The notes beneath the pieces are model-generated. The model saw only the letters and a list, made by a program, of their open reading frames with translations, searched no databases and was not told the origin of the DNA. A program made the translations under genes and the position numbers. This document shows positions 54,016 to 62,521 of a stretch of DNA of 64,000 nucleotides, piece by piece; the stretch's first letter is position 1, and each line of letters starts with the position of its first letter. Origin of the DNA: Candidatus Poribacteria bacterium (GTDB lineage: Bacteria > Poribacteria > WGA-4E > PCPOR2b); NCBI GenBank assembly GCA_022822785.1, contig JAJEAL010000053.1, positions 124,001-188,000 on the forward strand, written 5' to 3'.

Positions 54016-54864
54016 ATGGCAGATTATGCACACCCCGAAGTATTAGTAACCACCGATTGGGTTGCCCAGCACGGTAGCGATGCAGGTATTCGTTTGGTAG
54101 AGGTTGATGTAGATACAGCGGCTTACGACGAAGGACACATCAGCGGCGCTGTCGGGCTTAACTGGCAAACCCAGTTGTGTGACCAAGTGCGGCGCGACAT
54201 CTTAACAAAAGAGCAGTTTGAAGAGTTGTGCCAAGATAACGGCATTAACAACGATACCACGGTAATCTTCTACGGTGACAATAACAATTGGTTTGCTACT
54301 TACGCACTGTGGCAATTCCGATACTACGGGCATGACGAAAGCAAACTGAAGGTGATGGACGGCGGTCGTCAGAAGTGGATTGATGAGGGCCGCGACTTAG
54401 TCACGGATACCTCTTCGCCTGCTAGCACCGACTACAAAGCAAAATTCCCCGATGACAATGTCCGGGCAACAAAAGATCACGTTCTGCCGACGCTGGAGCA
54501 GGGAGTGGTCAACCTTGTCGATGTGCGTTCGCCGGCAGAGTTCACCGGTGAGATTATCGCACCCCCAGGATTGCCCGAAACAGCACAACGTCCGGGACGC
54601 ATTCCGGGTGCAGCGAATATCCCGTGGGCAACCGCAGTGGCGGACGACGGCACCTTCAAATCCTACGACGAGCTGAAGGAGATCTACGAAGGGGCTGGTG
54701 TGGATCCAGAAAAGGAGACTGTCGCTTACTGTCGTATTGGTGAACGTTCGTCGCACACATGGTTTGCGCTAAAATACCTACTCGGTTACGAAAAGGTCCG
54801 CAACTACGACGGTAGCTGGACAGAGTGGGGTAATCTTGTCGGCGCACCTATTGCCAAAGGATAG
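54016..54864 (+). CDS. sseA: Thiosulfate/3-mercaptopyruvate sulfurtransferase (tandem rhodanese)
   Basis: 282 residues, two rhodanese domains. The first (residues about 8-130) is inactive. The second has the active Cys239 in AYCRIGERSSHTW, the loop typical of thiosulfate sulfurtransferases. ILTKEQFEELCQDNGINNDT and DGGRQKWIDEGRDLV are family segments. It transfers sulfane sulfur to cyanide or thiols. An AGGAGG ribosome site precedes the ATG. A long structured leader lies upstream. Confidence 0.93.
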   Translation: MADYAHPEVLVTTDWVAQHGSDAGIRLVEVDVDTAAYDEGHISGAVGLNWQTQLCDQVRRDILTKEQFEELCQDNGINNDTTVIFYGDNNNWFATYALWQFRYYGHDESKLKVMDGGRQKWIDEGRDLVTDTSSPASTDYKAKFPDDNVRATKDHVLPTLEQGVVNLVDVRSPAEFTGEIIAPPGLPETAQRPGRIPGAANIPWATAVADDGTFKSYDELKEIYEGAGVDPEKETVAYCRIGERSSHTWFALKYLLGYEKVRNYDGSWTEWGNLVGAPIAKG

Positions 54865-54882
54865 TCAATAATAATACCGAAC

Positions 54883-54912
54883 TAGTAGGGACGCGTCTTT
54901 GTGTCCCTACTA
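54883..54912. repeat. TAGTAGGGAC palindrome
   Basis: A perfect 10-bp stem TAGTAGGGAC (54883-54892) / GTCCCTACTA (54903-54912) between the rhodanese and kinase genes, in the same GTAGGG...CCCTAC family as 2196-2223. It could also end the sseA transcript. Confidence 0.7.
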
Positions 54913-54939
54913 CTCCAGTTCAAAAGAGGTCCGTGATTA

Positions 54940-56004
54940 ATGATTGTCAGTGCCGAACAGATCACACCACAATGGTTGACGAACCGGTTCCAACAGAACG
55001 GGCATCTGTCGCAACATACTGTAACTGACGTACAGATTGGTGAGACATTTGAATCAACCGCTGCCTTTTTTACACGGTTGAAAGCAACCTATTCCACTCA
55101 ATCGGAGAATTGTCCTCATACCCATTTAATCTTCAAGAATTATCGGGACGGTTGGTTTGGGGGTGGCATTGCGGAATCAGTCTTCTTTAACGAAATTGCG
55201 GCTCAAATGCCGGCCCCACCGGTTTTCCGTTGCTATGACTTCGACTATGACCGTGATGTCCGTCGGTGCTATTTTATCTTTGAAGATGCCTCTGTGACAC
55301 ACACTGAAATCCCTCCCAAGGAGGACGGAGGATTTACCGTTGTTCTCTACAAGCAGATTATTGATGAACTGTTGAAGTTCCATACGCAATGGTGGGAGCA
55401 CTCGCGGATTTCGCAGGACGATTTCCTGCGAGGACGAGGAGGGCCGCTCCGCATGGCGGATGCCGCAACACCCGAAATTATACAAACTTATTGCGAACAC
55501 TGGCGAGAAACGCTGCTTCCTCAATTTGCGGACAAAGCCCAAGCCGAATTATCACAAGAGATATTTGATTTTGTGGTTCATGCCATCAATAGTTGGGAGC
55601 GGTTGTATGCGGAGCGCATCAAAGATAATAAAGCGTTGACACTGCTACACGGTGACCTGCATCATTGGAATCTCTTTTACCCTAAAAACCCGAAAACAGA
55701 TGGGCTTTATTTTGGCGATTGGGAAACCTATAAACGGGGGATGGGACCGTATGATCTCTGTTACTTGGTTGGGGGCGATTCCTCGCCACAACGACATGAG
55801 ATTGAGAAAGATCTGTTGCTGTACTATTACGATGGCCTTGTCAATGGGGGAGTTTTAGGGTATAGCTGGGAAGACTGTATCTATGACTACCGACTCTCGG
55901 TGATTGCTACCCTCTTTCCTCCGATTGGTTGGCAGAGCGTGTTCCGATTCAAGCTCCGACACGCTCATTTTCAGGATTGGAACTGTCAGGAATTACTTGA
56001 GTAA
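54940..56004 (+). CDS. APH/EcKinase-fold phosphotransferase
   Basis: 354 residues. The aminoglycoside-phosphotransferase-like fold is shown by LLHGDLHHWNLF (catalytic loop with Asp and Asn), followed by the metal-binding FGDWETYKRGMGPYDLCYL. N-terminal HLIFKNYRDGWFGG is the expected phosphate-loop and Lys region. Related proteins phosphorylate choline, ecdysteroids or antibiotics; here the substrate is unknown. It lies just upstream of the pterin cluster and could be in the same transcript. Confidence 0.85.
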   Translation: MIVSAEQITPQWLTNRFQQNGHLSQHTVTDVQIGETFESTAAFFTRLKATYSTQSENCPHTHLIFKNYRDGWFGGGIAESVFFNEIAAQMPAPPVFRCYDFDYDRDVRRCYFIFEDASVTHTEIPPKEDGGFTVVLYKQIIDELLKFHTQWWEHSRISQDDFLRGRGGPLRMADAATPEIIQTYCEHWRETLLPQFADKAQAELSQEIFDFVVHAINSWERLYAERIKDNKALTLLHGDLHHWNLFYPKNPKTDGLYFGDWETYKRGMGPYDLCYLVGGDSSPQRHEIEKDLLLYYYDGLVNGGVLGYSWEDCIYDYRLSVIATLFPPIGWQSVFRFKLRHAHFQDWNCQELLE

Positions 56005-56105
56005 TCTCTTTCCGCTGGTGCGCTCAGGGACAGGTAGTATGAGGTGCCGGTGGATTTTTGGCAAACCTCACTACAACTAAAATTCGTTTTATTCTGGAGT
56101 CATAT

Positions 56106-56384
56106 ATGCCCAAATTTGTTTCTGCTCATATCATTGCCTGCATGACCCGACAGGATGTCGAAAGACTCGTCAAGCGATTTATTGACGAGGAGAGCAACGG
56201 AGTCAAAAGCTTGAAAGTGCAGTGTGACACAGTCCTCGGTCGAATGGTCTGTGAATGGGAGGCGCCGGATCGAGATACACTTGTGGAATGGCTCAAAATG
56301 CGTCATGTGCATTTTCGCGGAGGTGGGGAATGGGTGATGCGTGTGCAGCTGGAAACAGTAGATAACAAAGTTGCTAGACTTTAA
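56106..56384 (+). CDS. Small conserved protein, DUF4242-like
   Basis: 92 residues from the ATG at 56106 with GGAG upstream; a frame to 56058 lacks a site. The compact sequence MPKFVSAHIIACMTRQDVER, with an internal VLGRMVCEWEAPDRDTL and C-terminal His residues (RHVHFRGG), resembles small ferredoxin-like proteins of the DUF4242/nickel-binding type. That assignment is tentative. It lies 86 nt before the tandem PTPS gene. Confidence 0.6.
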   Translation: MPKFVSAHIIACMTRQDVERLVKRFIDEESNGVKSLKVQCDTVLGRMVCEWEAPDRDTLVEWLKMRHVHFRGGGEWVMRVQLETVDNKVARL

Positions 56385-56470
56385 CAGTTGGTCAATCCAC
56401 GAAATGTCAAGAACCGAGGCGATGCAACGGGTGAACAGTGCATCTTGTTGAGCAGATAAGGAATCTCATC

Positions 56471-57304
56471 GTGCATTACCTTACGCGCCAAATTGCTTTT
56501 GAAGCCTCACACTACTATCGCATTCCTGAACTCAGCGATATGGAAAACTATGCCCTATTCGGACAGACTGCAAATCCAAATAGTCATGGTCATAACTATA
56601 TCTTGGAAGCGACAGTTAAAGGGAAACTTAACCCTGAACATGGGATGGTTATCAATATCACAGATCTGGACGAGGTTCTCAAGCAAGAAATTGTCGCTTA
56701 CTATGATCACAAGCATATCAATATACAACATCCCACCTTTGCGAACAACCCACACCTGCAGCCGACAAGCGAGAATTTAGCGATTCAGATTTGGTCTGCG
56801 ATTGAATCTCATCTGAAAGGGACAATCCTACATCGAATCAGGTTGTATGAGGATTCAACTCTATTTGCTGACTATTATGGAGAGAGGCAGATGGTCTATC
56901 TCACAAAGATTTATGAATTCAGTGCATCGCATCGATTGCATAGTCCACAACTCAGCGATGCGGAAAACCAAGAAATCTTTGGCAAGTGTAACAATTTCTA
57001 CGGTCACGGGCATAATTATGTCCTTGAAGTGACAATACAAGGTGAGGTGGACCCAAAAACCGGAATGGTCGTTGATTTACGCTGTCTTGATGAAACGATT
57101 CAGGAGCAGGTCTACGCACGATTTGATCATAAATATCTTAACTTAGACACACCAGAGTTTGAGAACCTCAATCCAACCTCCGAGAACTTTGTAAAAGTGC
57201 TCTGGGAGACGATTGAACCGAATCTTAAGCCTATTCGGTTACATCGGCTTCGATTAAGAGAAACACCTAAAAATCATTTTGATTACTATGGGGACGAGAT
57301 TTAG
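56471..57304 (+). CDS. Tandem 6-pyruvoyltetrahydropterin synthase (QueD-like) protein
   Basis: 277 residues from the GTG at 56471, with AAGGA upstream and a start (MHYLTRQIAFEASH) aligned with ordinary PTPS; a GTG at 56438 is less likely. Two PTPS domains are fused. Each has zinc His residues: His14, His39 and His41 in the first; His154, His179 and His181 in the second. Each also has an Asp-His pair (YYDHKH; RFDHKY) and a pterin-binding Glu (TSEN). The catalytic Cys173 is present only in the second (FGKCNNFYGHGHNY); the first has Thr33 there (FGQTANPNSHGHNY). folE starts 3 nt downstream, indicating pterin synthesis. Confidence 0.92.
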   Translation: MHYLTRQIAFEASHYYRIPELSDMENYALFGQTANPNSHGHNYILEATVKGKLNPEHGMVINITDLDEVLKQEIVAYYDHKHINIQHPTFANNPHLQPTSENLAIQIWSAIESHLKGTILHRIRLYEDSTLFADYYGERQMVYLTKIYEFSASHRLHSPQLSDAENQEIFGKCNNFYGHGHNYVLEVTIQGEVDPKTGMVVDLRCLDETIQEQVYARFDHKYLNLDTPEFENLNPTSENFVKVLWETIEPNLKPIRLHRLRLRETPKNHFDYYGDEI

Positions 57305-57307
57305 TTG

Positions 57308-57901
57308 ATGAAAATTTACCACGCCGAATCAATTGACAACGGAACAACTACCGCTGATCCAAAACTTGAATGTATCTATACTCAAATATTGGAAACTATT
57401 GGCGAAGATCTAGCAAGAGCAGGCCTCTTGAGAACACCTCAACGTGCAGCGAAAGCACTTCAGTTTTTGATACAAGGATACCATCAAAATGTTGAGGAAG
57501 TATTAAACGGTGCAATTTTCGACGAAGAATACGACGAAATGGTCATTGTCAAAGAGATTGAGTTTTATAGTCTCTGTGAACACCATCTTTTGCCATTCTT
57601 TGGTAAGTGCCATGTTGGATATATCCCCCGCAAAAAAATTATTGGGCTTAGTAAAATTCCGCGAATTGTGGATATGTTTGCTCGCCGTCTCCAAGTGCAA
57701 GAGAGATTGACGAGACAGATTGCGGAGGCTCTACAAGAAGCGCTGAATCCGTCTGGGGTTGCTGTTGTTATAGAGGCACAGCATATGTGCATGATGGTTC
57801 GTGGTGTACAGAAGCAGCACTCGCAAACGATGACCAATGTCATGCTTGGTGAGTTTCGAGATAAAAGTTCAACGCGGGCAGAATTTATGAGGTGTATATA
57901 G
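57308..57901 (+). CDS. folE: GTP cyclohydrolase I
   Basis: 197 residues from the ATG at 57308; a TTG codon just before it is not needed. FolE converts GTP to 7,8-dihydroneopterin triphosphate. Zinc ligands Cys90 and His93 ([10 protein letters not shown]) and a later Cys (HMCMMVRGV) are present, with the catalytic His in QKQHSQTMT. It is cotranscribed with the tandem PTPS gene before it and a short-chain reductase after it. Confidence 0.96.
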   Translation: MKIYHAESIDNGTTTADPKLECIYTQILETIGEDLARAGLLRTPQRAAKALQFLIQGYHQNVEEVLNGAIFDEEYDEMVIVKEIEFYSLCEHHLLPFFGKCHVGYIPRKKIIGLSKIPRIVDMFARRLQVQERLTRQIAEALQEALNPSGVAVVIEAQHMCMMVRGVQKQHSQTMTNVMLGEFRDKSSTRAEFMRCI

Positions 57902-57940
57902 ATGCAACTCTGAACACACGACAGCTCGAAGGGGGCGGAG

Positions 57941-58654
57941 ATGCTGAAGGATAAGGTTGCAGTTATAACAGGAGCGTCACGGGGTATTGGTCGAGCAACC
58001 GCTTTGGCGTTTGCAAGGGCAGGTGCAAAGGTTGTCCTTGCATCACGCACACAGAGCGACCTCGAAACAGTTGCCAATCTCATACGCGTAGATGGCGGAG
58101 AAGCCCTAGTTGTCCCAACAGATGTAACACAGGCGGACGCCGTAAAAATCCTAGTCGATCGAACGCTGGAAACCTATGGACAAATTGACGTTCTTGTGAA
58201 CAACGCAGGGACCGGTGCCTTTGAAACAGTCGCGGATTCGGATCCGGAGGTATGGACTCAAGTGATTGCATCCAACCTCAAAAGCACTTATCTGTGCTCG
58301 AAATATGTGCTACCTCCCATGCTGGCACGTCAATCCGGCCAAATTATCAATGTGCTCTCAATTGCCGCGAAGGTTACATTTAAGGCGTCAAGCGCATATT
58401 GTGCAGCTAAGGCAGGCGCACTGGCGTTTACGAAGGTTTTGGCGGAGGAGGTCAGGAGTGATAACATCCGTGTTACTGCAGTTTCTCCCGGATCGGTTGA
58501 TACACCATTCTGGGCTAACATTGAGGGACACCCTGACCTAAATTTGATGTTGAAGCCAGAACATGTTGCGGATACCATTCTCTTCGTTGTGGCGCAGCCG
58601 ACTGGCATGGTCACTGACGAAATCGTCGTCACACCGCCCCTTGGCATTCTATAA
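57941..58654 (+). CDS. SDR-family reductase in the pterin cluster (sepiapterin reductase candidate)
   Basis: 237 residues. Classical SDR motifs are TGASRGIG, NNAG, and the catalytic Ser (VLSIAA), Tyr and Lys (YCAAK). The C-terminal end IVVTPPLGIL lacks the usual DGG signature. It begins 39 nt after folE behind a GGGGGCGGAG site. FolE, PTPS and a sepiapterin-type SDR are the three steps to tetrahydrobiopterin, so this is the main hypothesis. A generic 3-oxoacyl reductase role is the alternative. Confidence 0.85.
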   Translation: MLKDKVAVITGASRGIGRATALAFARAGAKVVLASRTQSDLETVANLIRVDGGEALVVPTDVTQADAVKILVDRTLETYGQIDVLVNNAGTGAFETVADSDPEVWTQVIASNLKSTYLCSKYVLPPMLARQSGQIINVLSIAAKVTFKASSAYCAAKAGALAFTKVLAEEVRSDNIRVTAVSPGSVDTPFWANIEGHPDLNLMLKPEHVADTILFVVAQPTGMVTDEIVVTPPLGIL

Positions 58655-58747
58655 GGTTGACACTATATACATAGACAAACAATAGAGCAGCAAGATTTTT
58701 AAATATTCTAGGTGATGGTTAATGTTCTCTCGTGACTGAGGTAAATA

Positions 58748-59398
58748 ATGACTAAACTGGAACAGATGCAACGGGTCGAAGCTTGTGGAGTCGTCGCCAT
58801 TATTCGGGCGAACAGCTCGGCTGAACTAATAGAGGTCGCAGCCGCTATCAAAGCGGGTGGTGTTGATTTGATTGAAGTCACAATGACAACCCCAAATGCG
58901 TTAGGTGTGATTAGTGATGTTGCCGCACGATACGGCGACGAAGTGTTAGTGGGTGTTGGGTCGGTACTCGATGCCGAAACCGCACGGGCTGCCATGCTCG
59001 CAGGCGCAGAATTTGTTGTCAGCCCTGTGACGAAACCGGATGTAATCGAAATCTGTAATCGATACAGTAAAATTGTCATGCCGGGCGCGTTTACGCCTAC
59101 AGAGATTTTAGCTGCATGGGAAGCCGGGGCAGATTATGTAAAAGTTTTCCCATCAAGCGGGGTTGGACCAAGCTACATCAAGGATGTGAAAGCACCGCTA
59201 CCACATATCCCACTAATCCCCACAGGGGGCGTGGGTATTGATAATGCTGGTGAATTCATCAAGGCGGGTTCCGCGGCGCTTGGCGTCGGCAGTGCACTCG
59301 TCAACAATCAGGTGATTGCTGATGGGCGATTCGACCTCCTAACACAGAATGCGAAGAAGTTAGTAGAAGCTGTGCAAGCCGCCAAGACAGATTCGTAA
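58748..59398 (+). CDS. eda: KDPG/KHG-type aldolase
   Basis: 216 residues, the usual length. The class I aldolase has Glu43 (LIEVTMTTPN) and the Schiff-base Lys132 (DYVKVFPSS), with PTGGV-type IPTGGVGIDNAGEF binding phosphate. It cleaves 2-keto-3-deoxy-6-phosphogluconate or 4-hydroxy-2-oxoglutarate to pyruvate and an aldehyde. It lies downstream of the pterin genes but is functionally closer to the sugar-acid genes that follow. Confidence 0.93.
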   Translation: MTKLEQMQRVEACGVVAIIRANSSAELIEVAAAIKAGGVDLIEVTMTTPNALGVISDVAARYGDEVLVGVGSVLDAETARAAMLAGAEFVVSPVTKPDVIEICNRYSKIVMPGAFTPTEILAAWEAGADYVKVFPSSGVGPSYIKDVKAPLPHIPLIPTGGVGIDNAGEFIKAGSAALGVGSALVNNQVIADGRFDLLTQNAKKLVEAVQAAKTDS

Positions 59399-59399
59399 G

Positions 59400-59420
59400 C
59401 AGGCAGGCATCGCCTGTCTG
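59400..59420 (+). terminator. Hairpin after eda, possible terminator
   Basis: CAGGCAGGC (59400-59408) pairs with GCCTGTCTG (59412-59420) with a 3-nt loop and one G-T pair, just 1 nt after the eda stop. There is no clear T-run, so termination is uncertain. Confidence 0.4.
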
Positions 59421-59636
59421 TATACATTTGGATGTTGACAGCTTTCTTGGTTTATGCTAATCTGCTAAATTATCATATCTAGTACCTCCCGAGTTTAAGC
59501 ATAGCAATGGACAGAATGTGGAGAATCTGTCGTTTCGGAGATTATTCTATTCACGCATACCGCAAAACAATCGAACTCGATTAGCAGTTGAGAATCTGTT
59601 CTCTCTTGATCGAAACTTGGGTCAAGGACGGTGTAT

Positions 59637-61601
59637 ATGCAGATAAACGGACTGGTCTTAGGAAAATATCATATTGAAAAACTGATTAACAACGGCAGCT
59701 TTGCCTCCGTTTTTCGGGCGAAAGAGGAGCTCACTAACCGCACTGTTGCGATCAAAGTGTTGCCCAGATCGATCTATCCCACCGGACGGATGCATTACCT
59801 GCTTACAGAGTTGAGCGCAATGGGGCGGAATTGGGGGCACTCCAATATCGTTTCTATTCATACTGTGGAACCTGGTGATAAGGAATACGTTGCCTATATC
59901 GTCATGGAGTACGTTGACGGTCCCAGCTTACGTCAGCTGATAACGATGCGGCGCCTTGTTCCTAGCTTAGCGATAAATATTGCGCTCGATATTTGCCGAG
60001 GACTTATCGCTGCCCATGAACAGAATATCATCCACCGAGATATAAAGCCGCAGAATGTTTTGTTGACGTCTGATCAAATTGCAAAGATTTCTGACTTCGG
60101 CGTCGCGCGCATCCTTGAAGCTACCACCGATTATGCGGGAACAATCGCCGGAACCCGAAGGTACATGGCTCCCGAACAGTATGACGGGAACTATGATTAT
60201 CGGGTAGACCTCTATTCAACGGGATTAATCCTCTACGAAATGTTCATGGGCAGATTCCCATTTCGAGGAAAGACGCAAGATGAGATTCAGGCAAGAAAAC
60301 AGAGTGAAGATATTGAACTCGGTCACAATGTGCCTGAAGATATACGCAAAATCTTACGGAAAGCATTGCATCGAGATGTGCAGGCACGATATCAAAACGC
60401 AACAGAGTTGTATGCCGCTCTCGATCTTATTCGCGAAAAATGGTATGCCGATGCTGTACGGGAAACAGTGACGACCCAATCGAACCTAGCGATACAACGC
60501 GCAACACTATCTGAATACAGAAAGGATTTACGTCTTTCCATTGCAGCAGCGGGCAAAATTGAATTGGAGATATATGCGGAACAGAGGATAGAGGCAGAAA
60601 AACAGAGACAGCTTAAACTTGAAGCGCAAGCCAATATACATTATGATCAAGCTATTCAATCTATCGACAAGAAACAACTTCAGGATGCACTGCAAGAAAT
60701 GCAGCAAGCCCATCGCCTTTACTTAAGTGAGGTGCAACCGACTAAAAAAGCGGATCGGGTATTTCGGCATTTATCTAATCTGACGGTCCCGCCCAAATCA
60801 CCTGCAACGGCAAAAGAGATTATTGAGTTAATTGACCAATTGCCAACTAACGAGGTCTCGGAACTTGGAAGGTGGTTTGATAGGCAATATCCTCCTGACC
60901 AACCCAGCGAGGTGCTCCCTCGCGTAGATTCAATGGTACCCCTTACAGGTAGTGATATCGGTTCCGCGCTAATGTTTCAACCCCTCAATCCGCAAGAAAC
61001 GGCCCCAGAGCTTGTGCTGCGAAAACTTCATGATGTCATTGAAAAGTCCCATGAAAGGATTGCTGCCCGGACTTGTGAATCGGCTGAAGAGTACGCACAA
61101 GAGGGAAAAAATCGACGGAGTCGCACAGAATACCGCAAACTCGGAGAATTTTATAGAGAATCTGCAGAGAGTTTCATTGAGTCCGAAAACTGGCACTCGG
61201 GAGCAGACTGCTATGCACGAGCACAACTTGCCTACATCGCTGCTCGCCGTTATAATCGCGCGCGGCACTGTGCACAGGAGGCGGGCACCTATTATGCTAT
61301 GCAGGCGGATTCGCTTGAAAGGCACCAGAGTTGGGTTGAAGCTGGTAGATTATATGCACTTTCGGCAGACCATTACGCTCATGCCAGCTTATGGAAGGAA
61401 GCGGAGGAAAGTCTATCACGCACAACAATCTGTTATTTTAATGTTGCGGAGAACGCTCGTGCTGCAGGAGATCTGAGTCTGTCTTACAACTATTGTGATA
61501 GGATTTTAACAATTTCAAAAAGGATGAAAGGGGCTTCTAACGCTGTCACAGGTGCACGAAAACTGCTACAGGAGATTGAAGGTCTTTTTACAACAGTTTA
61601 G
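59637..61601 (+). CDS. Serine/threonine protein kinase with C-terminal TPR-like region
   Basis: 654 residues from the ATG at 59637, with AAGGA upstream (a GTG six bases earlier is also possible). The N-terminal kinase domain (about 5-270) has NGSFASVFRA, VAIKVLP (Lys), HRDIKPQNVLL (catalytic loop), DFGVARI, and APEQYDG. No transmembrane segment is seen, unlike many PknB kinases. A coiled, Glu/Gln-rich middle (LRLSIAAAGKIELEIYAEQR) leads to TPR-like helices rich in Tyr and Ala (GADCYARAQLAYIAARRYNR). Partners and signal are unknown. Confidence 0.88.
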   Translation: MQINGLVLGKYHIEKLINNGSFASVFRAKEELTNRTVAIKVLPRSIYPTGRMHYLLTELSAMGRNWGHSNIVSIHTVEPGDKEYVAYIVMEYVDGPSLRQLITMRRLVPSLAINIALDICRGLIAAHEQNIIHRDIKPQNVLLTSDQIAKISDFGVARILEATTDYAGTIAGTRRYMAPEQYDGNYDYRVDLYSTGLILYEMFMGRFPFRGKTQDEIQARKQSEDIELGHNVPEDIRKILRKALHRDVQARYQNATELYAALDLIREKWYADAVRETVTTQSNLAIQRATLSEYRKDLRLSIAAAGKIELEIYAEQRIEAEKQRQLKLEAQANIHYDQAIQSIDKKQLQDALQEMQQAHRLYLSEVQPTKKADRVFRHLSNLTVPPKSPATAKEIIELIDQLPTNEVSELGRWFDRQYPPDQPSEVLPRVDSMVPLTGSDIGSALMFQPLNPQETAPELVLRKLHDVIEKSHERIAARTCESAEEYAQEGKNRRSRTEYRKLGEFYRESAESFIESENWHSGADCYARAQLAYIAARRYNRARHCAQEAGTYYAMQADSLERHQSWVEAGRLYALSADHYAHASLWKEAEESLSRTTICYFNVAENARAAGDLSLSYNYCDRILTISKRMKGASNAVTGARKLLQEIEGLFTTV

Positions 61602-61728
61602 CAAACTCTTTGATTTAAGGAGAATTTTTGTACTCAGCACCACATGAAATTAGGCTTTGAACCTCTGAAATTCTTGGGATCCTCTCTCCCAAAAGCGCGA
61701 TTTCTGATGGCGGACAGTATGACTAAAA

Positions 61729-62517
61729 ATGAGAGCCAAGCAGATTAAATCAACGTTACAAGGCGGGGAAGTTATCGTTGGCACCTTTGTGATGGAATTT
61801 GCGGTGCCATCGATTGCGACCATTCTAGCGAGTGCCGGTGCCGATTTCATTATTGTGGACATGGAGCACACGACCTTTACCATGGAAACAGTAGGGCAAA
61901 TCGTTAGAGCTGCTAGAGGATCAGACCTGCCTAGCATTGTACGTGTGCCAGACATCGAGCGGCATTTCGTTTCTCGAGCACTTGACGCTGGTGCTTCAGG
62001 GGTGATGATTCCGCGTGTGGAATCCCGCGAAAATATCGAAAATGTCGTAAAGTGGGCGAAATACGCGCCCGATGGAGAGCGGGGGGTCGCATTCGGCATT
62101 GGACACACCGATTATGGTGATTTTCGGAAATTGGACGGTGTAAAATATACCCTTCAGGCAAATAAGGAAATTTTCATCATCGGGCAGATTGAAACCGCAA
62201 AATCGGTGGAGAATATTGATGAAATCCTTTCCACCGATGGACTTGATGCAATCTTCCTCGGACCGTATGACCTATCGACATCTCTCGGTATTTCTGGTCA
62301 ACTCGACCACCCCTTGATTGTCCATAGCATCGAAAAAGTCATCGCCAAAGCGAAGGAATATCAGGTTGTCCTCGGCAGCTATGTCAATGATTTTGAGAGT
62401 GGAAAACGGTGGGCAGATGCGGGGGTCCAATTAATTGCCTGTGGAAACGACGCTTTTCTAATTACCTGTCGGTTTGCAGAGGAGAGCGAGAAATTTAAGA
62501 ATTACGTATCAGGGTGA
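61729..62517 (+). CDS. HpcH/HpaI family aldolase
   Basis: 262 residues. Class II pyruvate-aldolase features are visible: GADFIIVDMEHTTF with metal-region residues, SIVRVPDIERHF with the active Arg, GASGVMIPRVESRENI, and IIGQIETAKSVENI with the metal-binding Glu. It cleaves 2-keto-3-deoxy sugar acids or related hydroxy-keto acids. It ends 4 nt before an iolC-like kinase, so the two act together. Confidence 0.92.
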   Translation: MRAKQIKSTLQGGEVIVGTFVMEFAVPSIATILASAGADFIIVDMEHTTFTMETVGQIVRAARGSDLPSIVRVPDIERHFVSRALDAGASGVMIPRVESRENIENVVKWAKYAPDGERGVAFGIGHTDYGDFRKLDGVKYTLQANKEIFIIGQIETAKSVENIDEILSTDGLDAIFLGPYDLSTSLGISGQLDHPLIVHSIEKVIAKAKEYQVVLGSYVNDFESGKRWADAGVQLIACGNDAFLITCRFAEESEKFKNYVSG

Positions 62518-62521
62518 ACCG

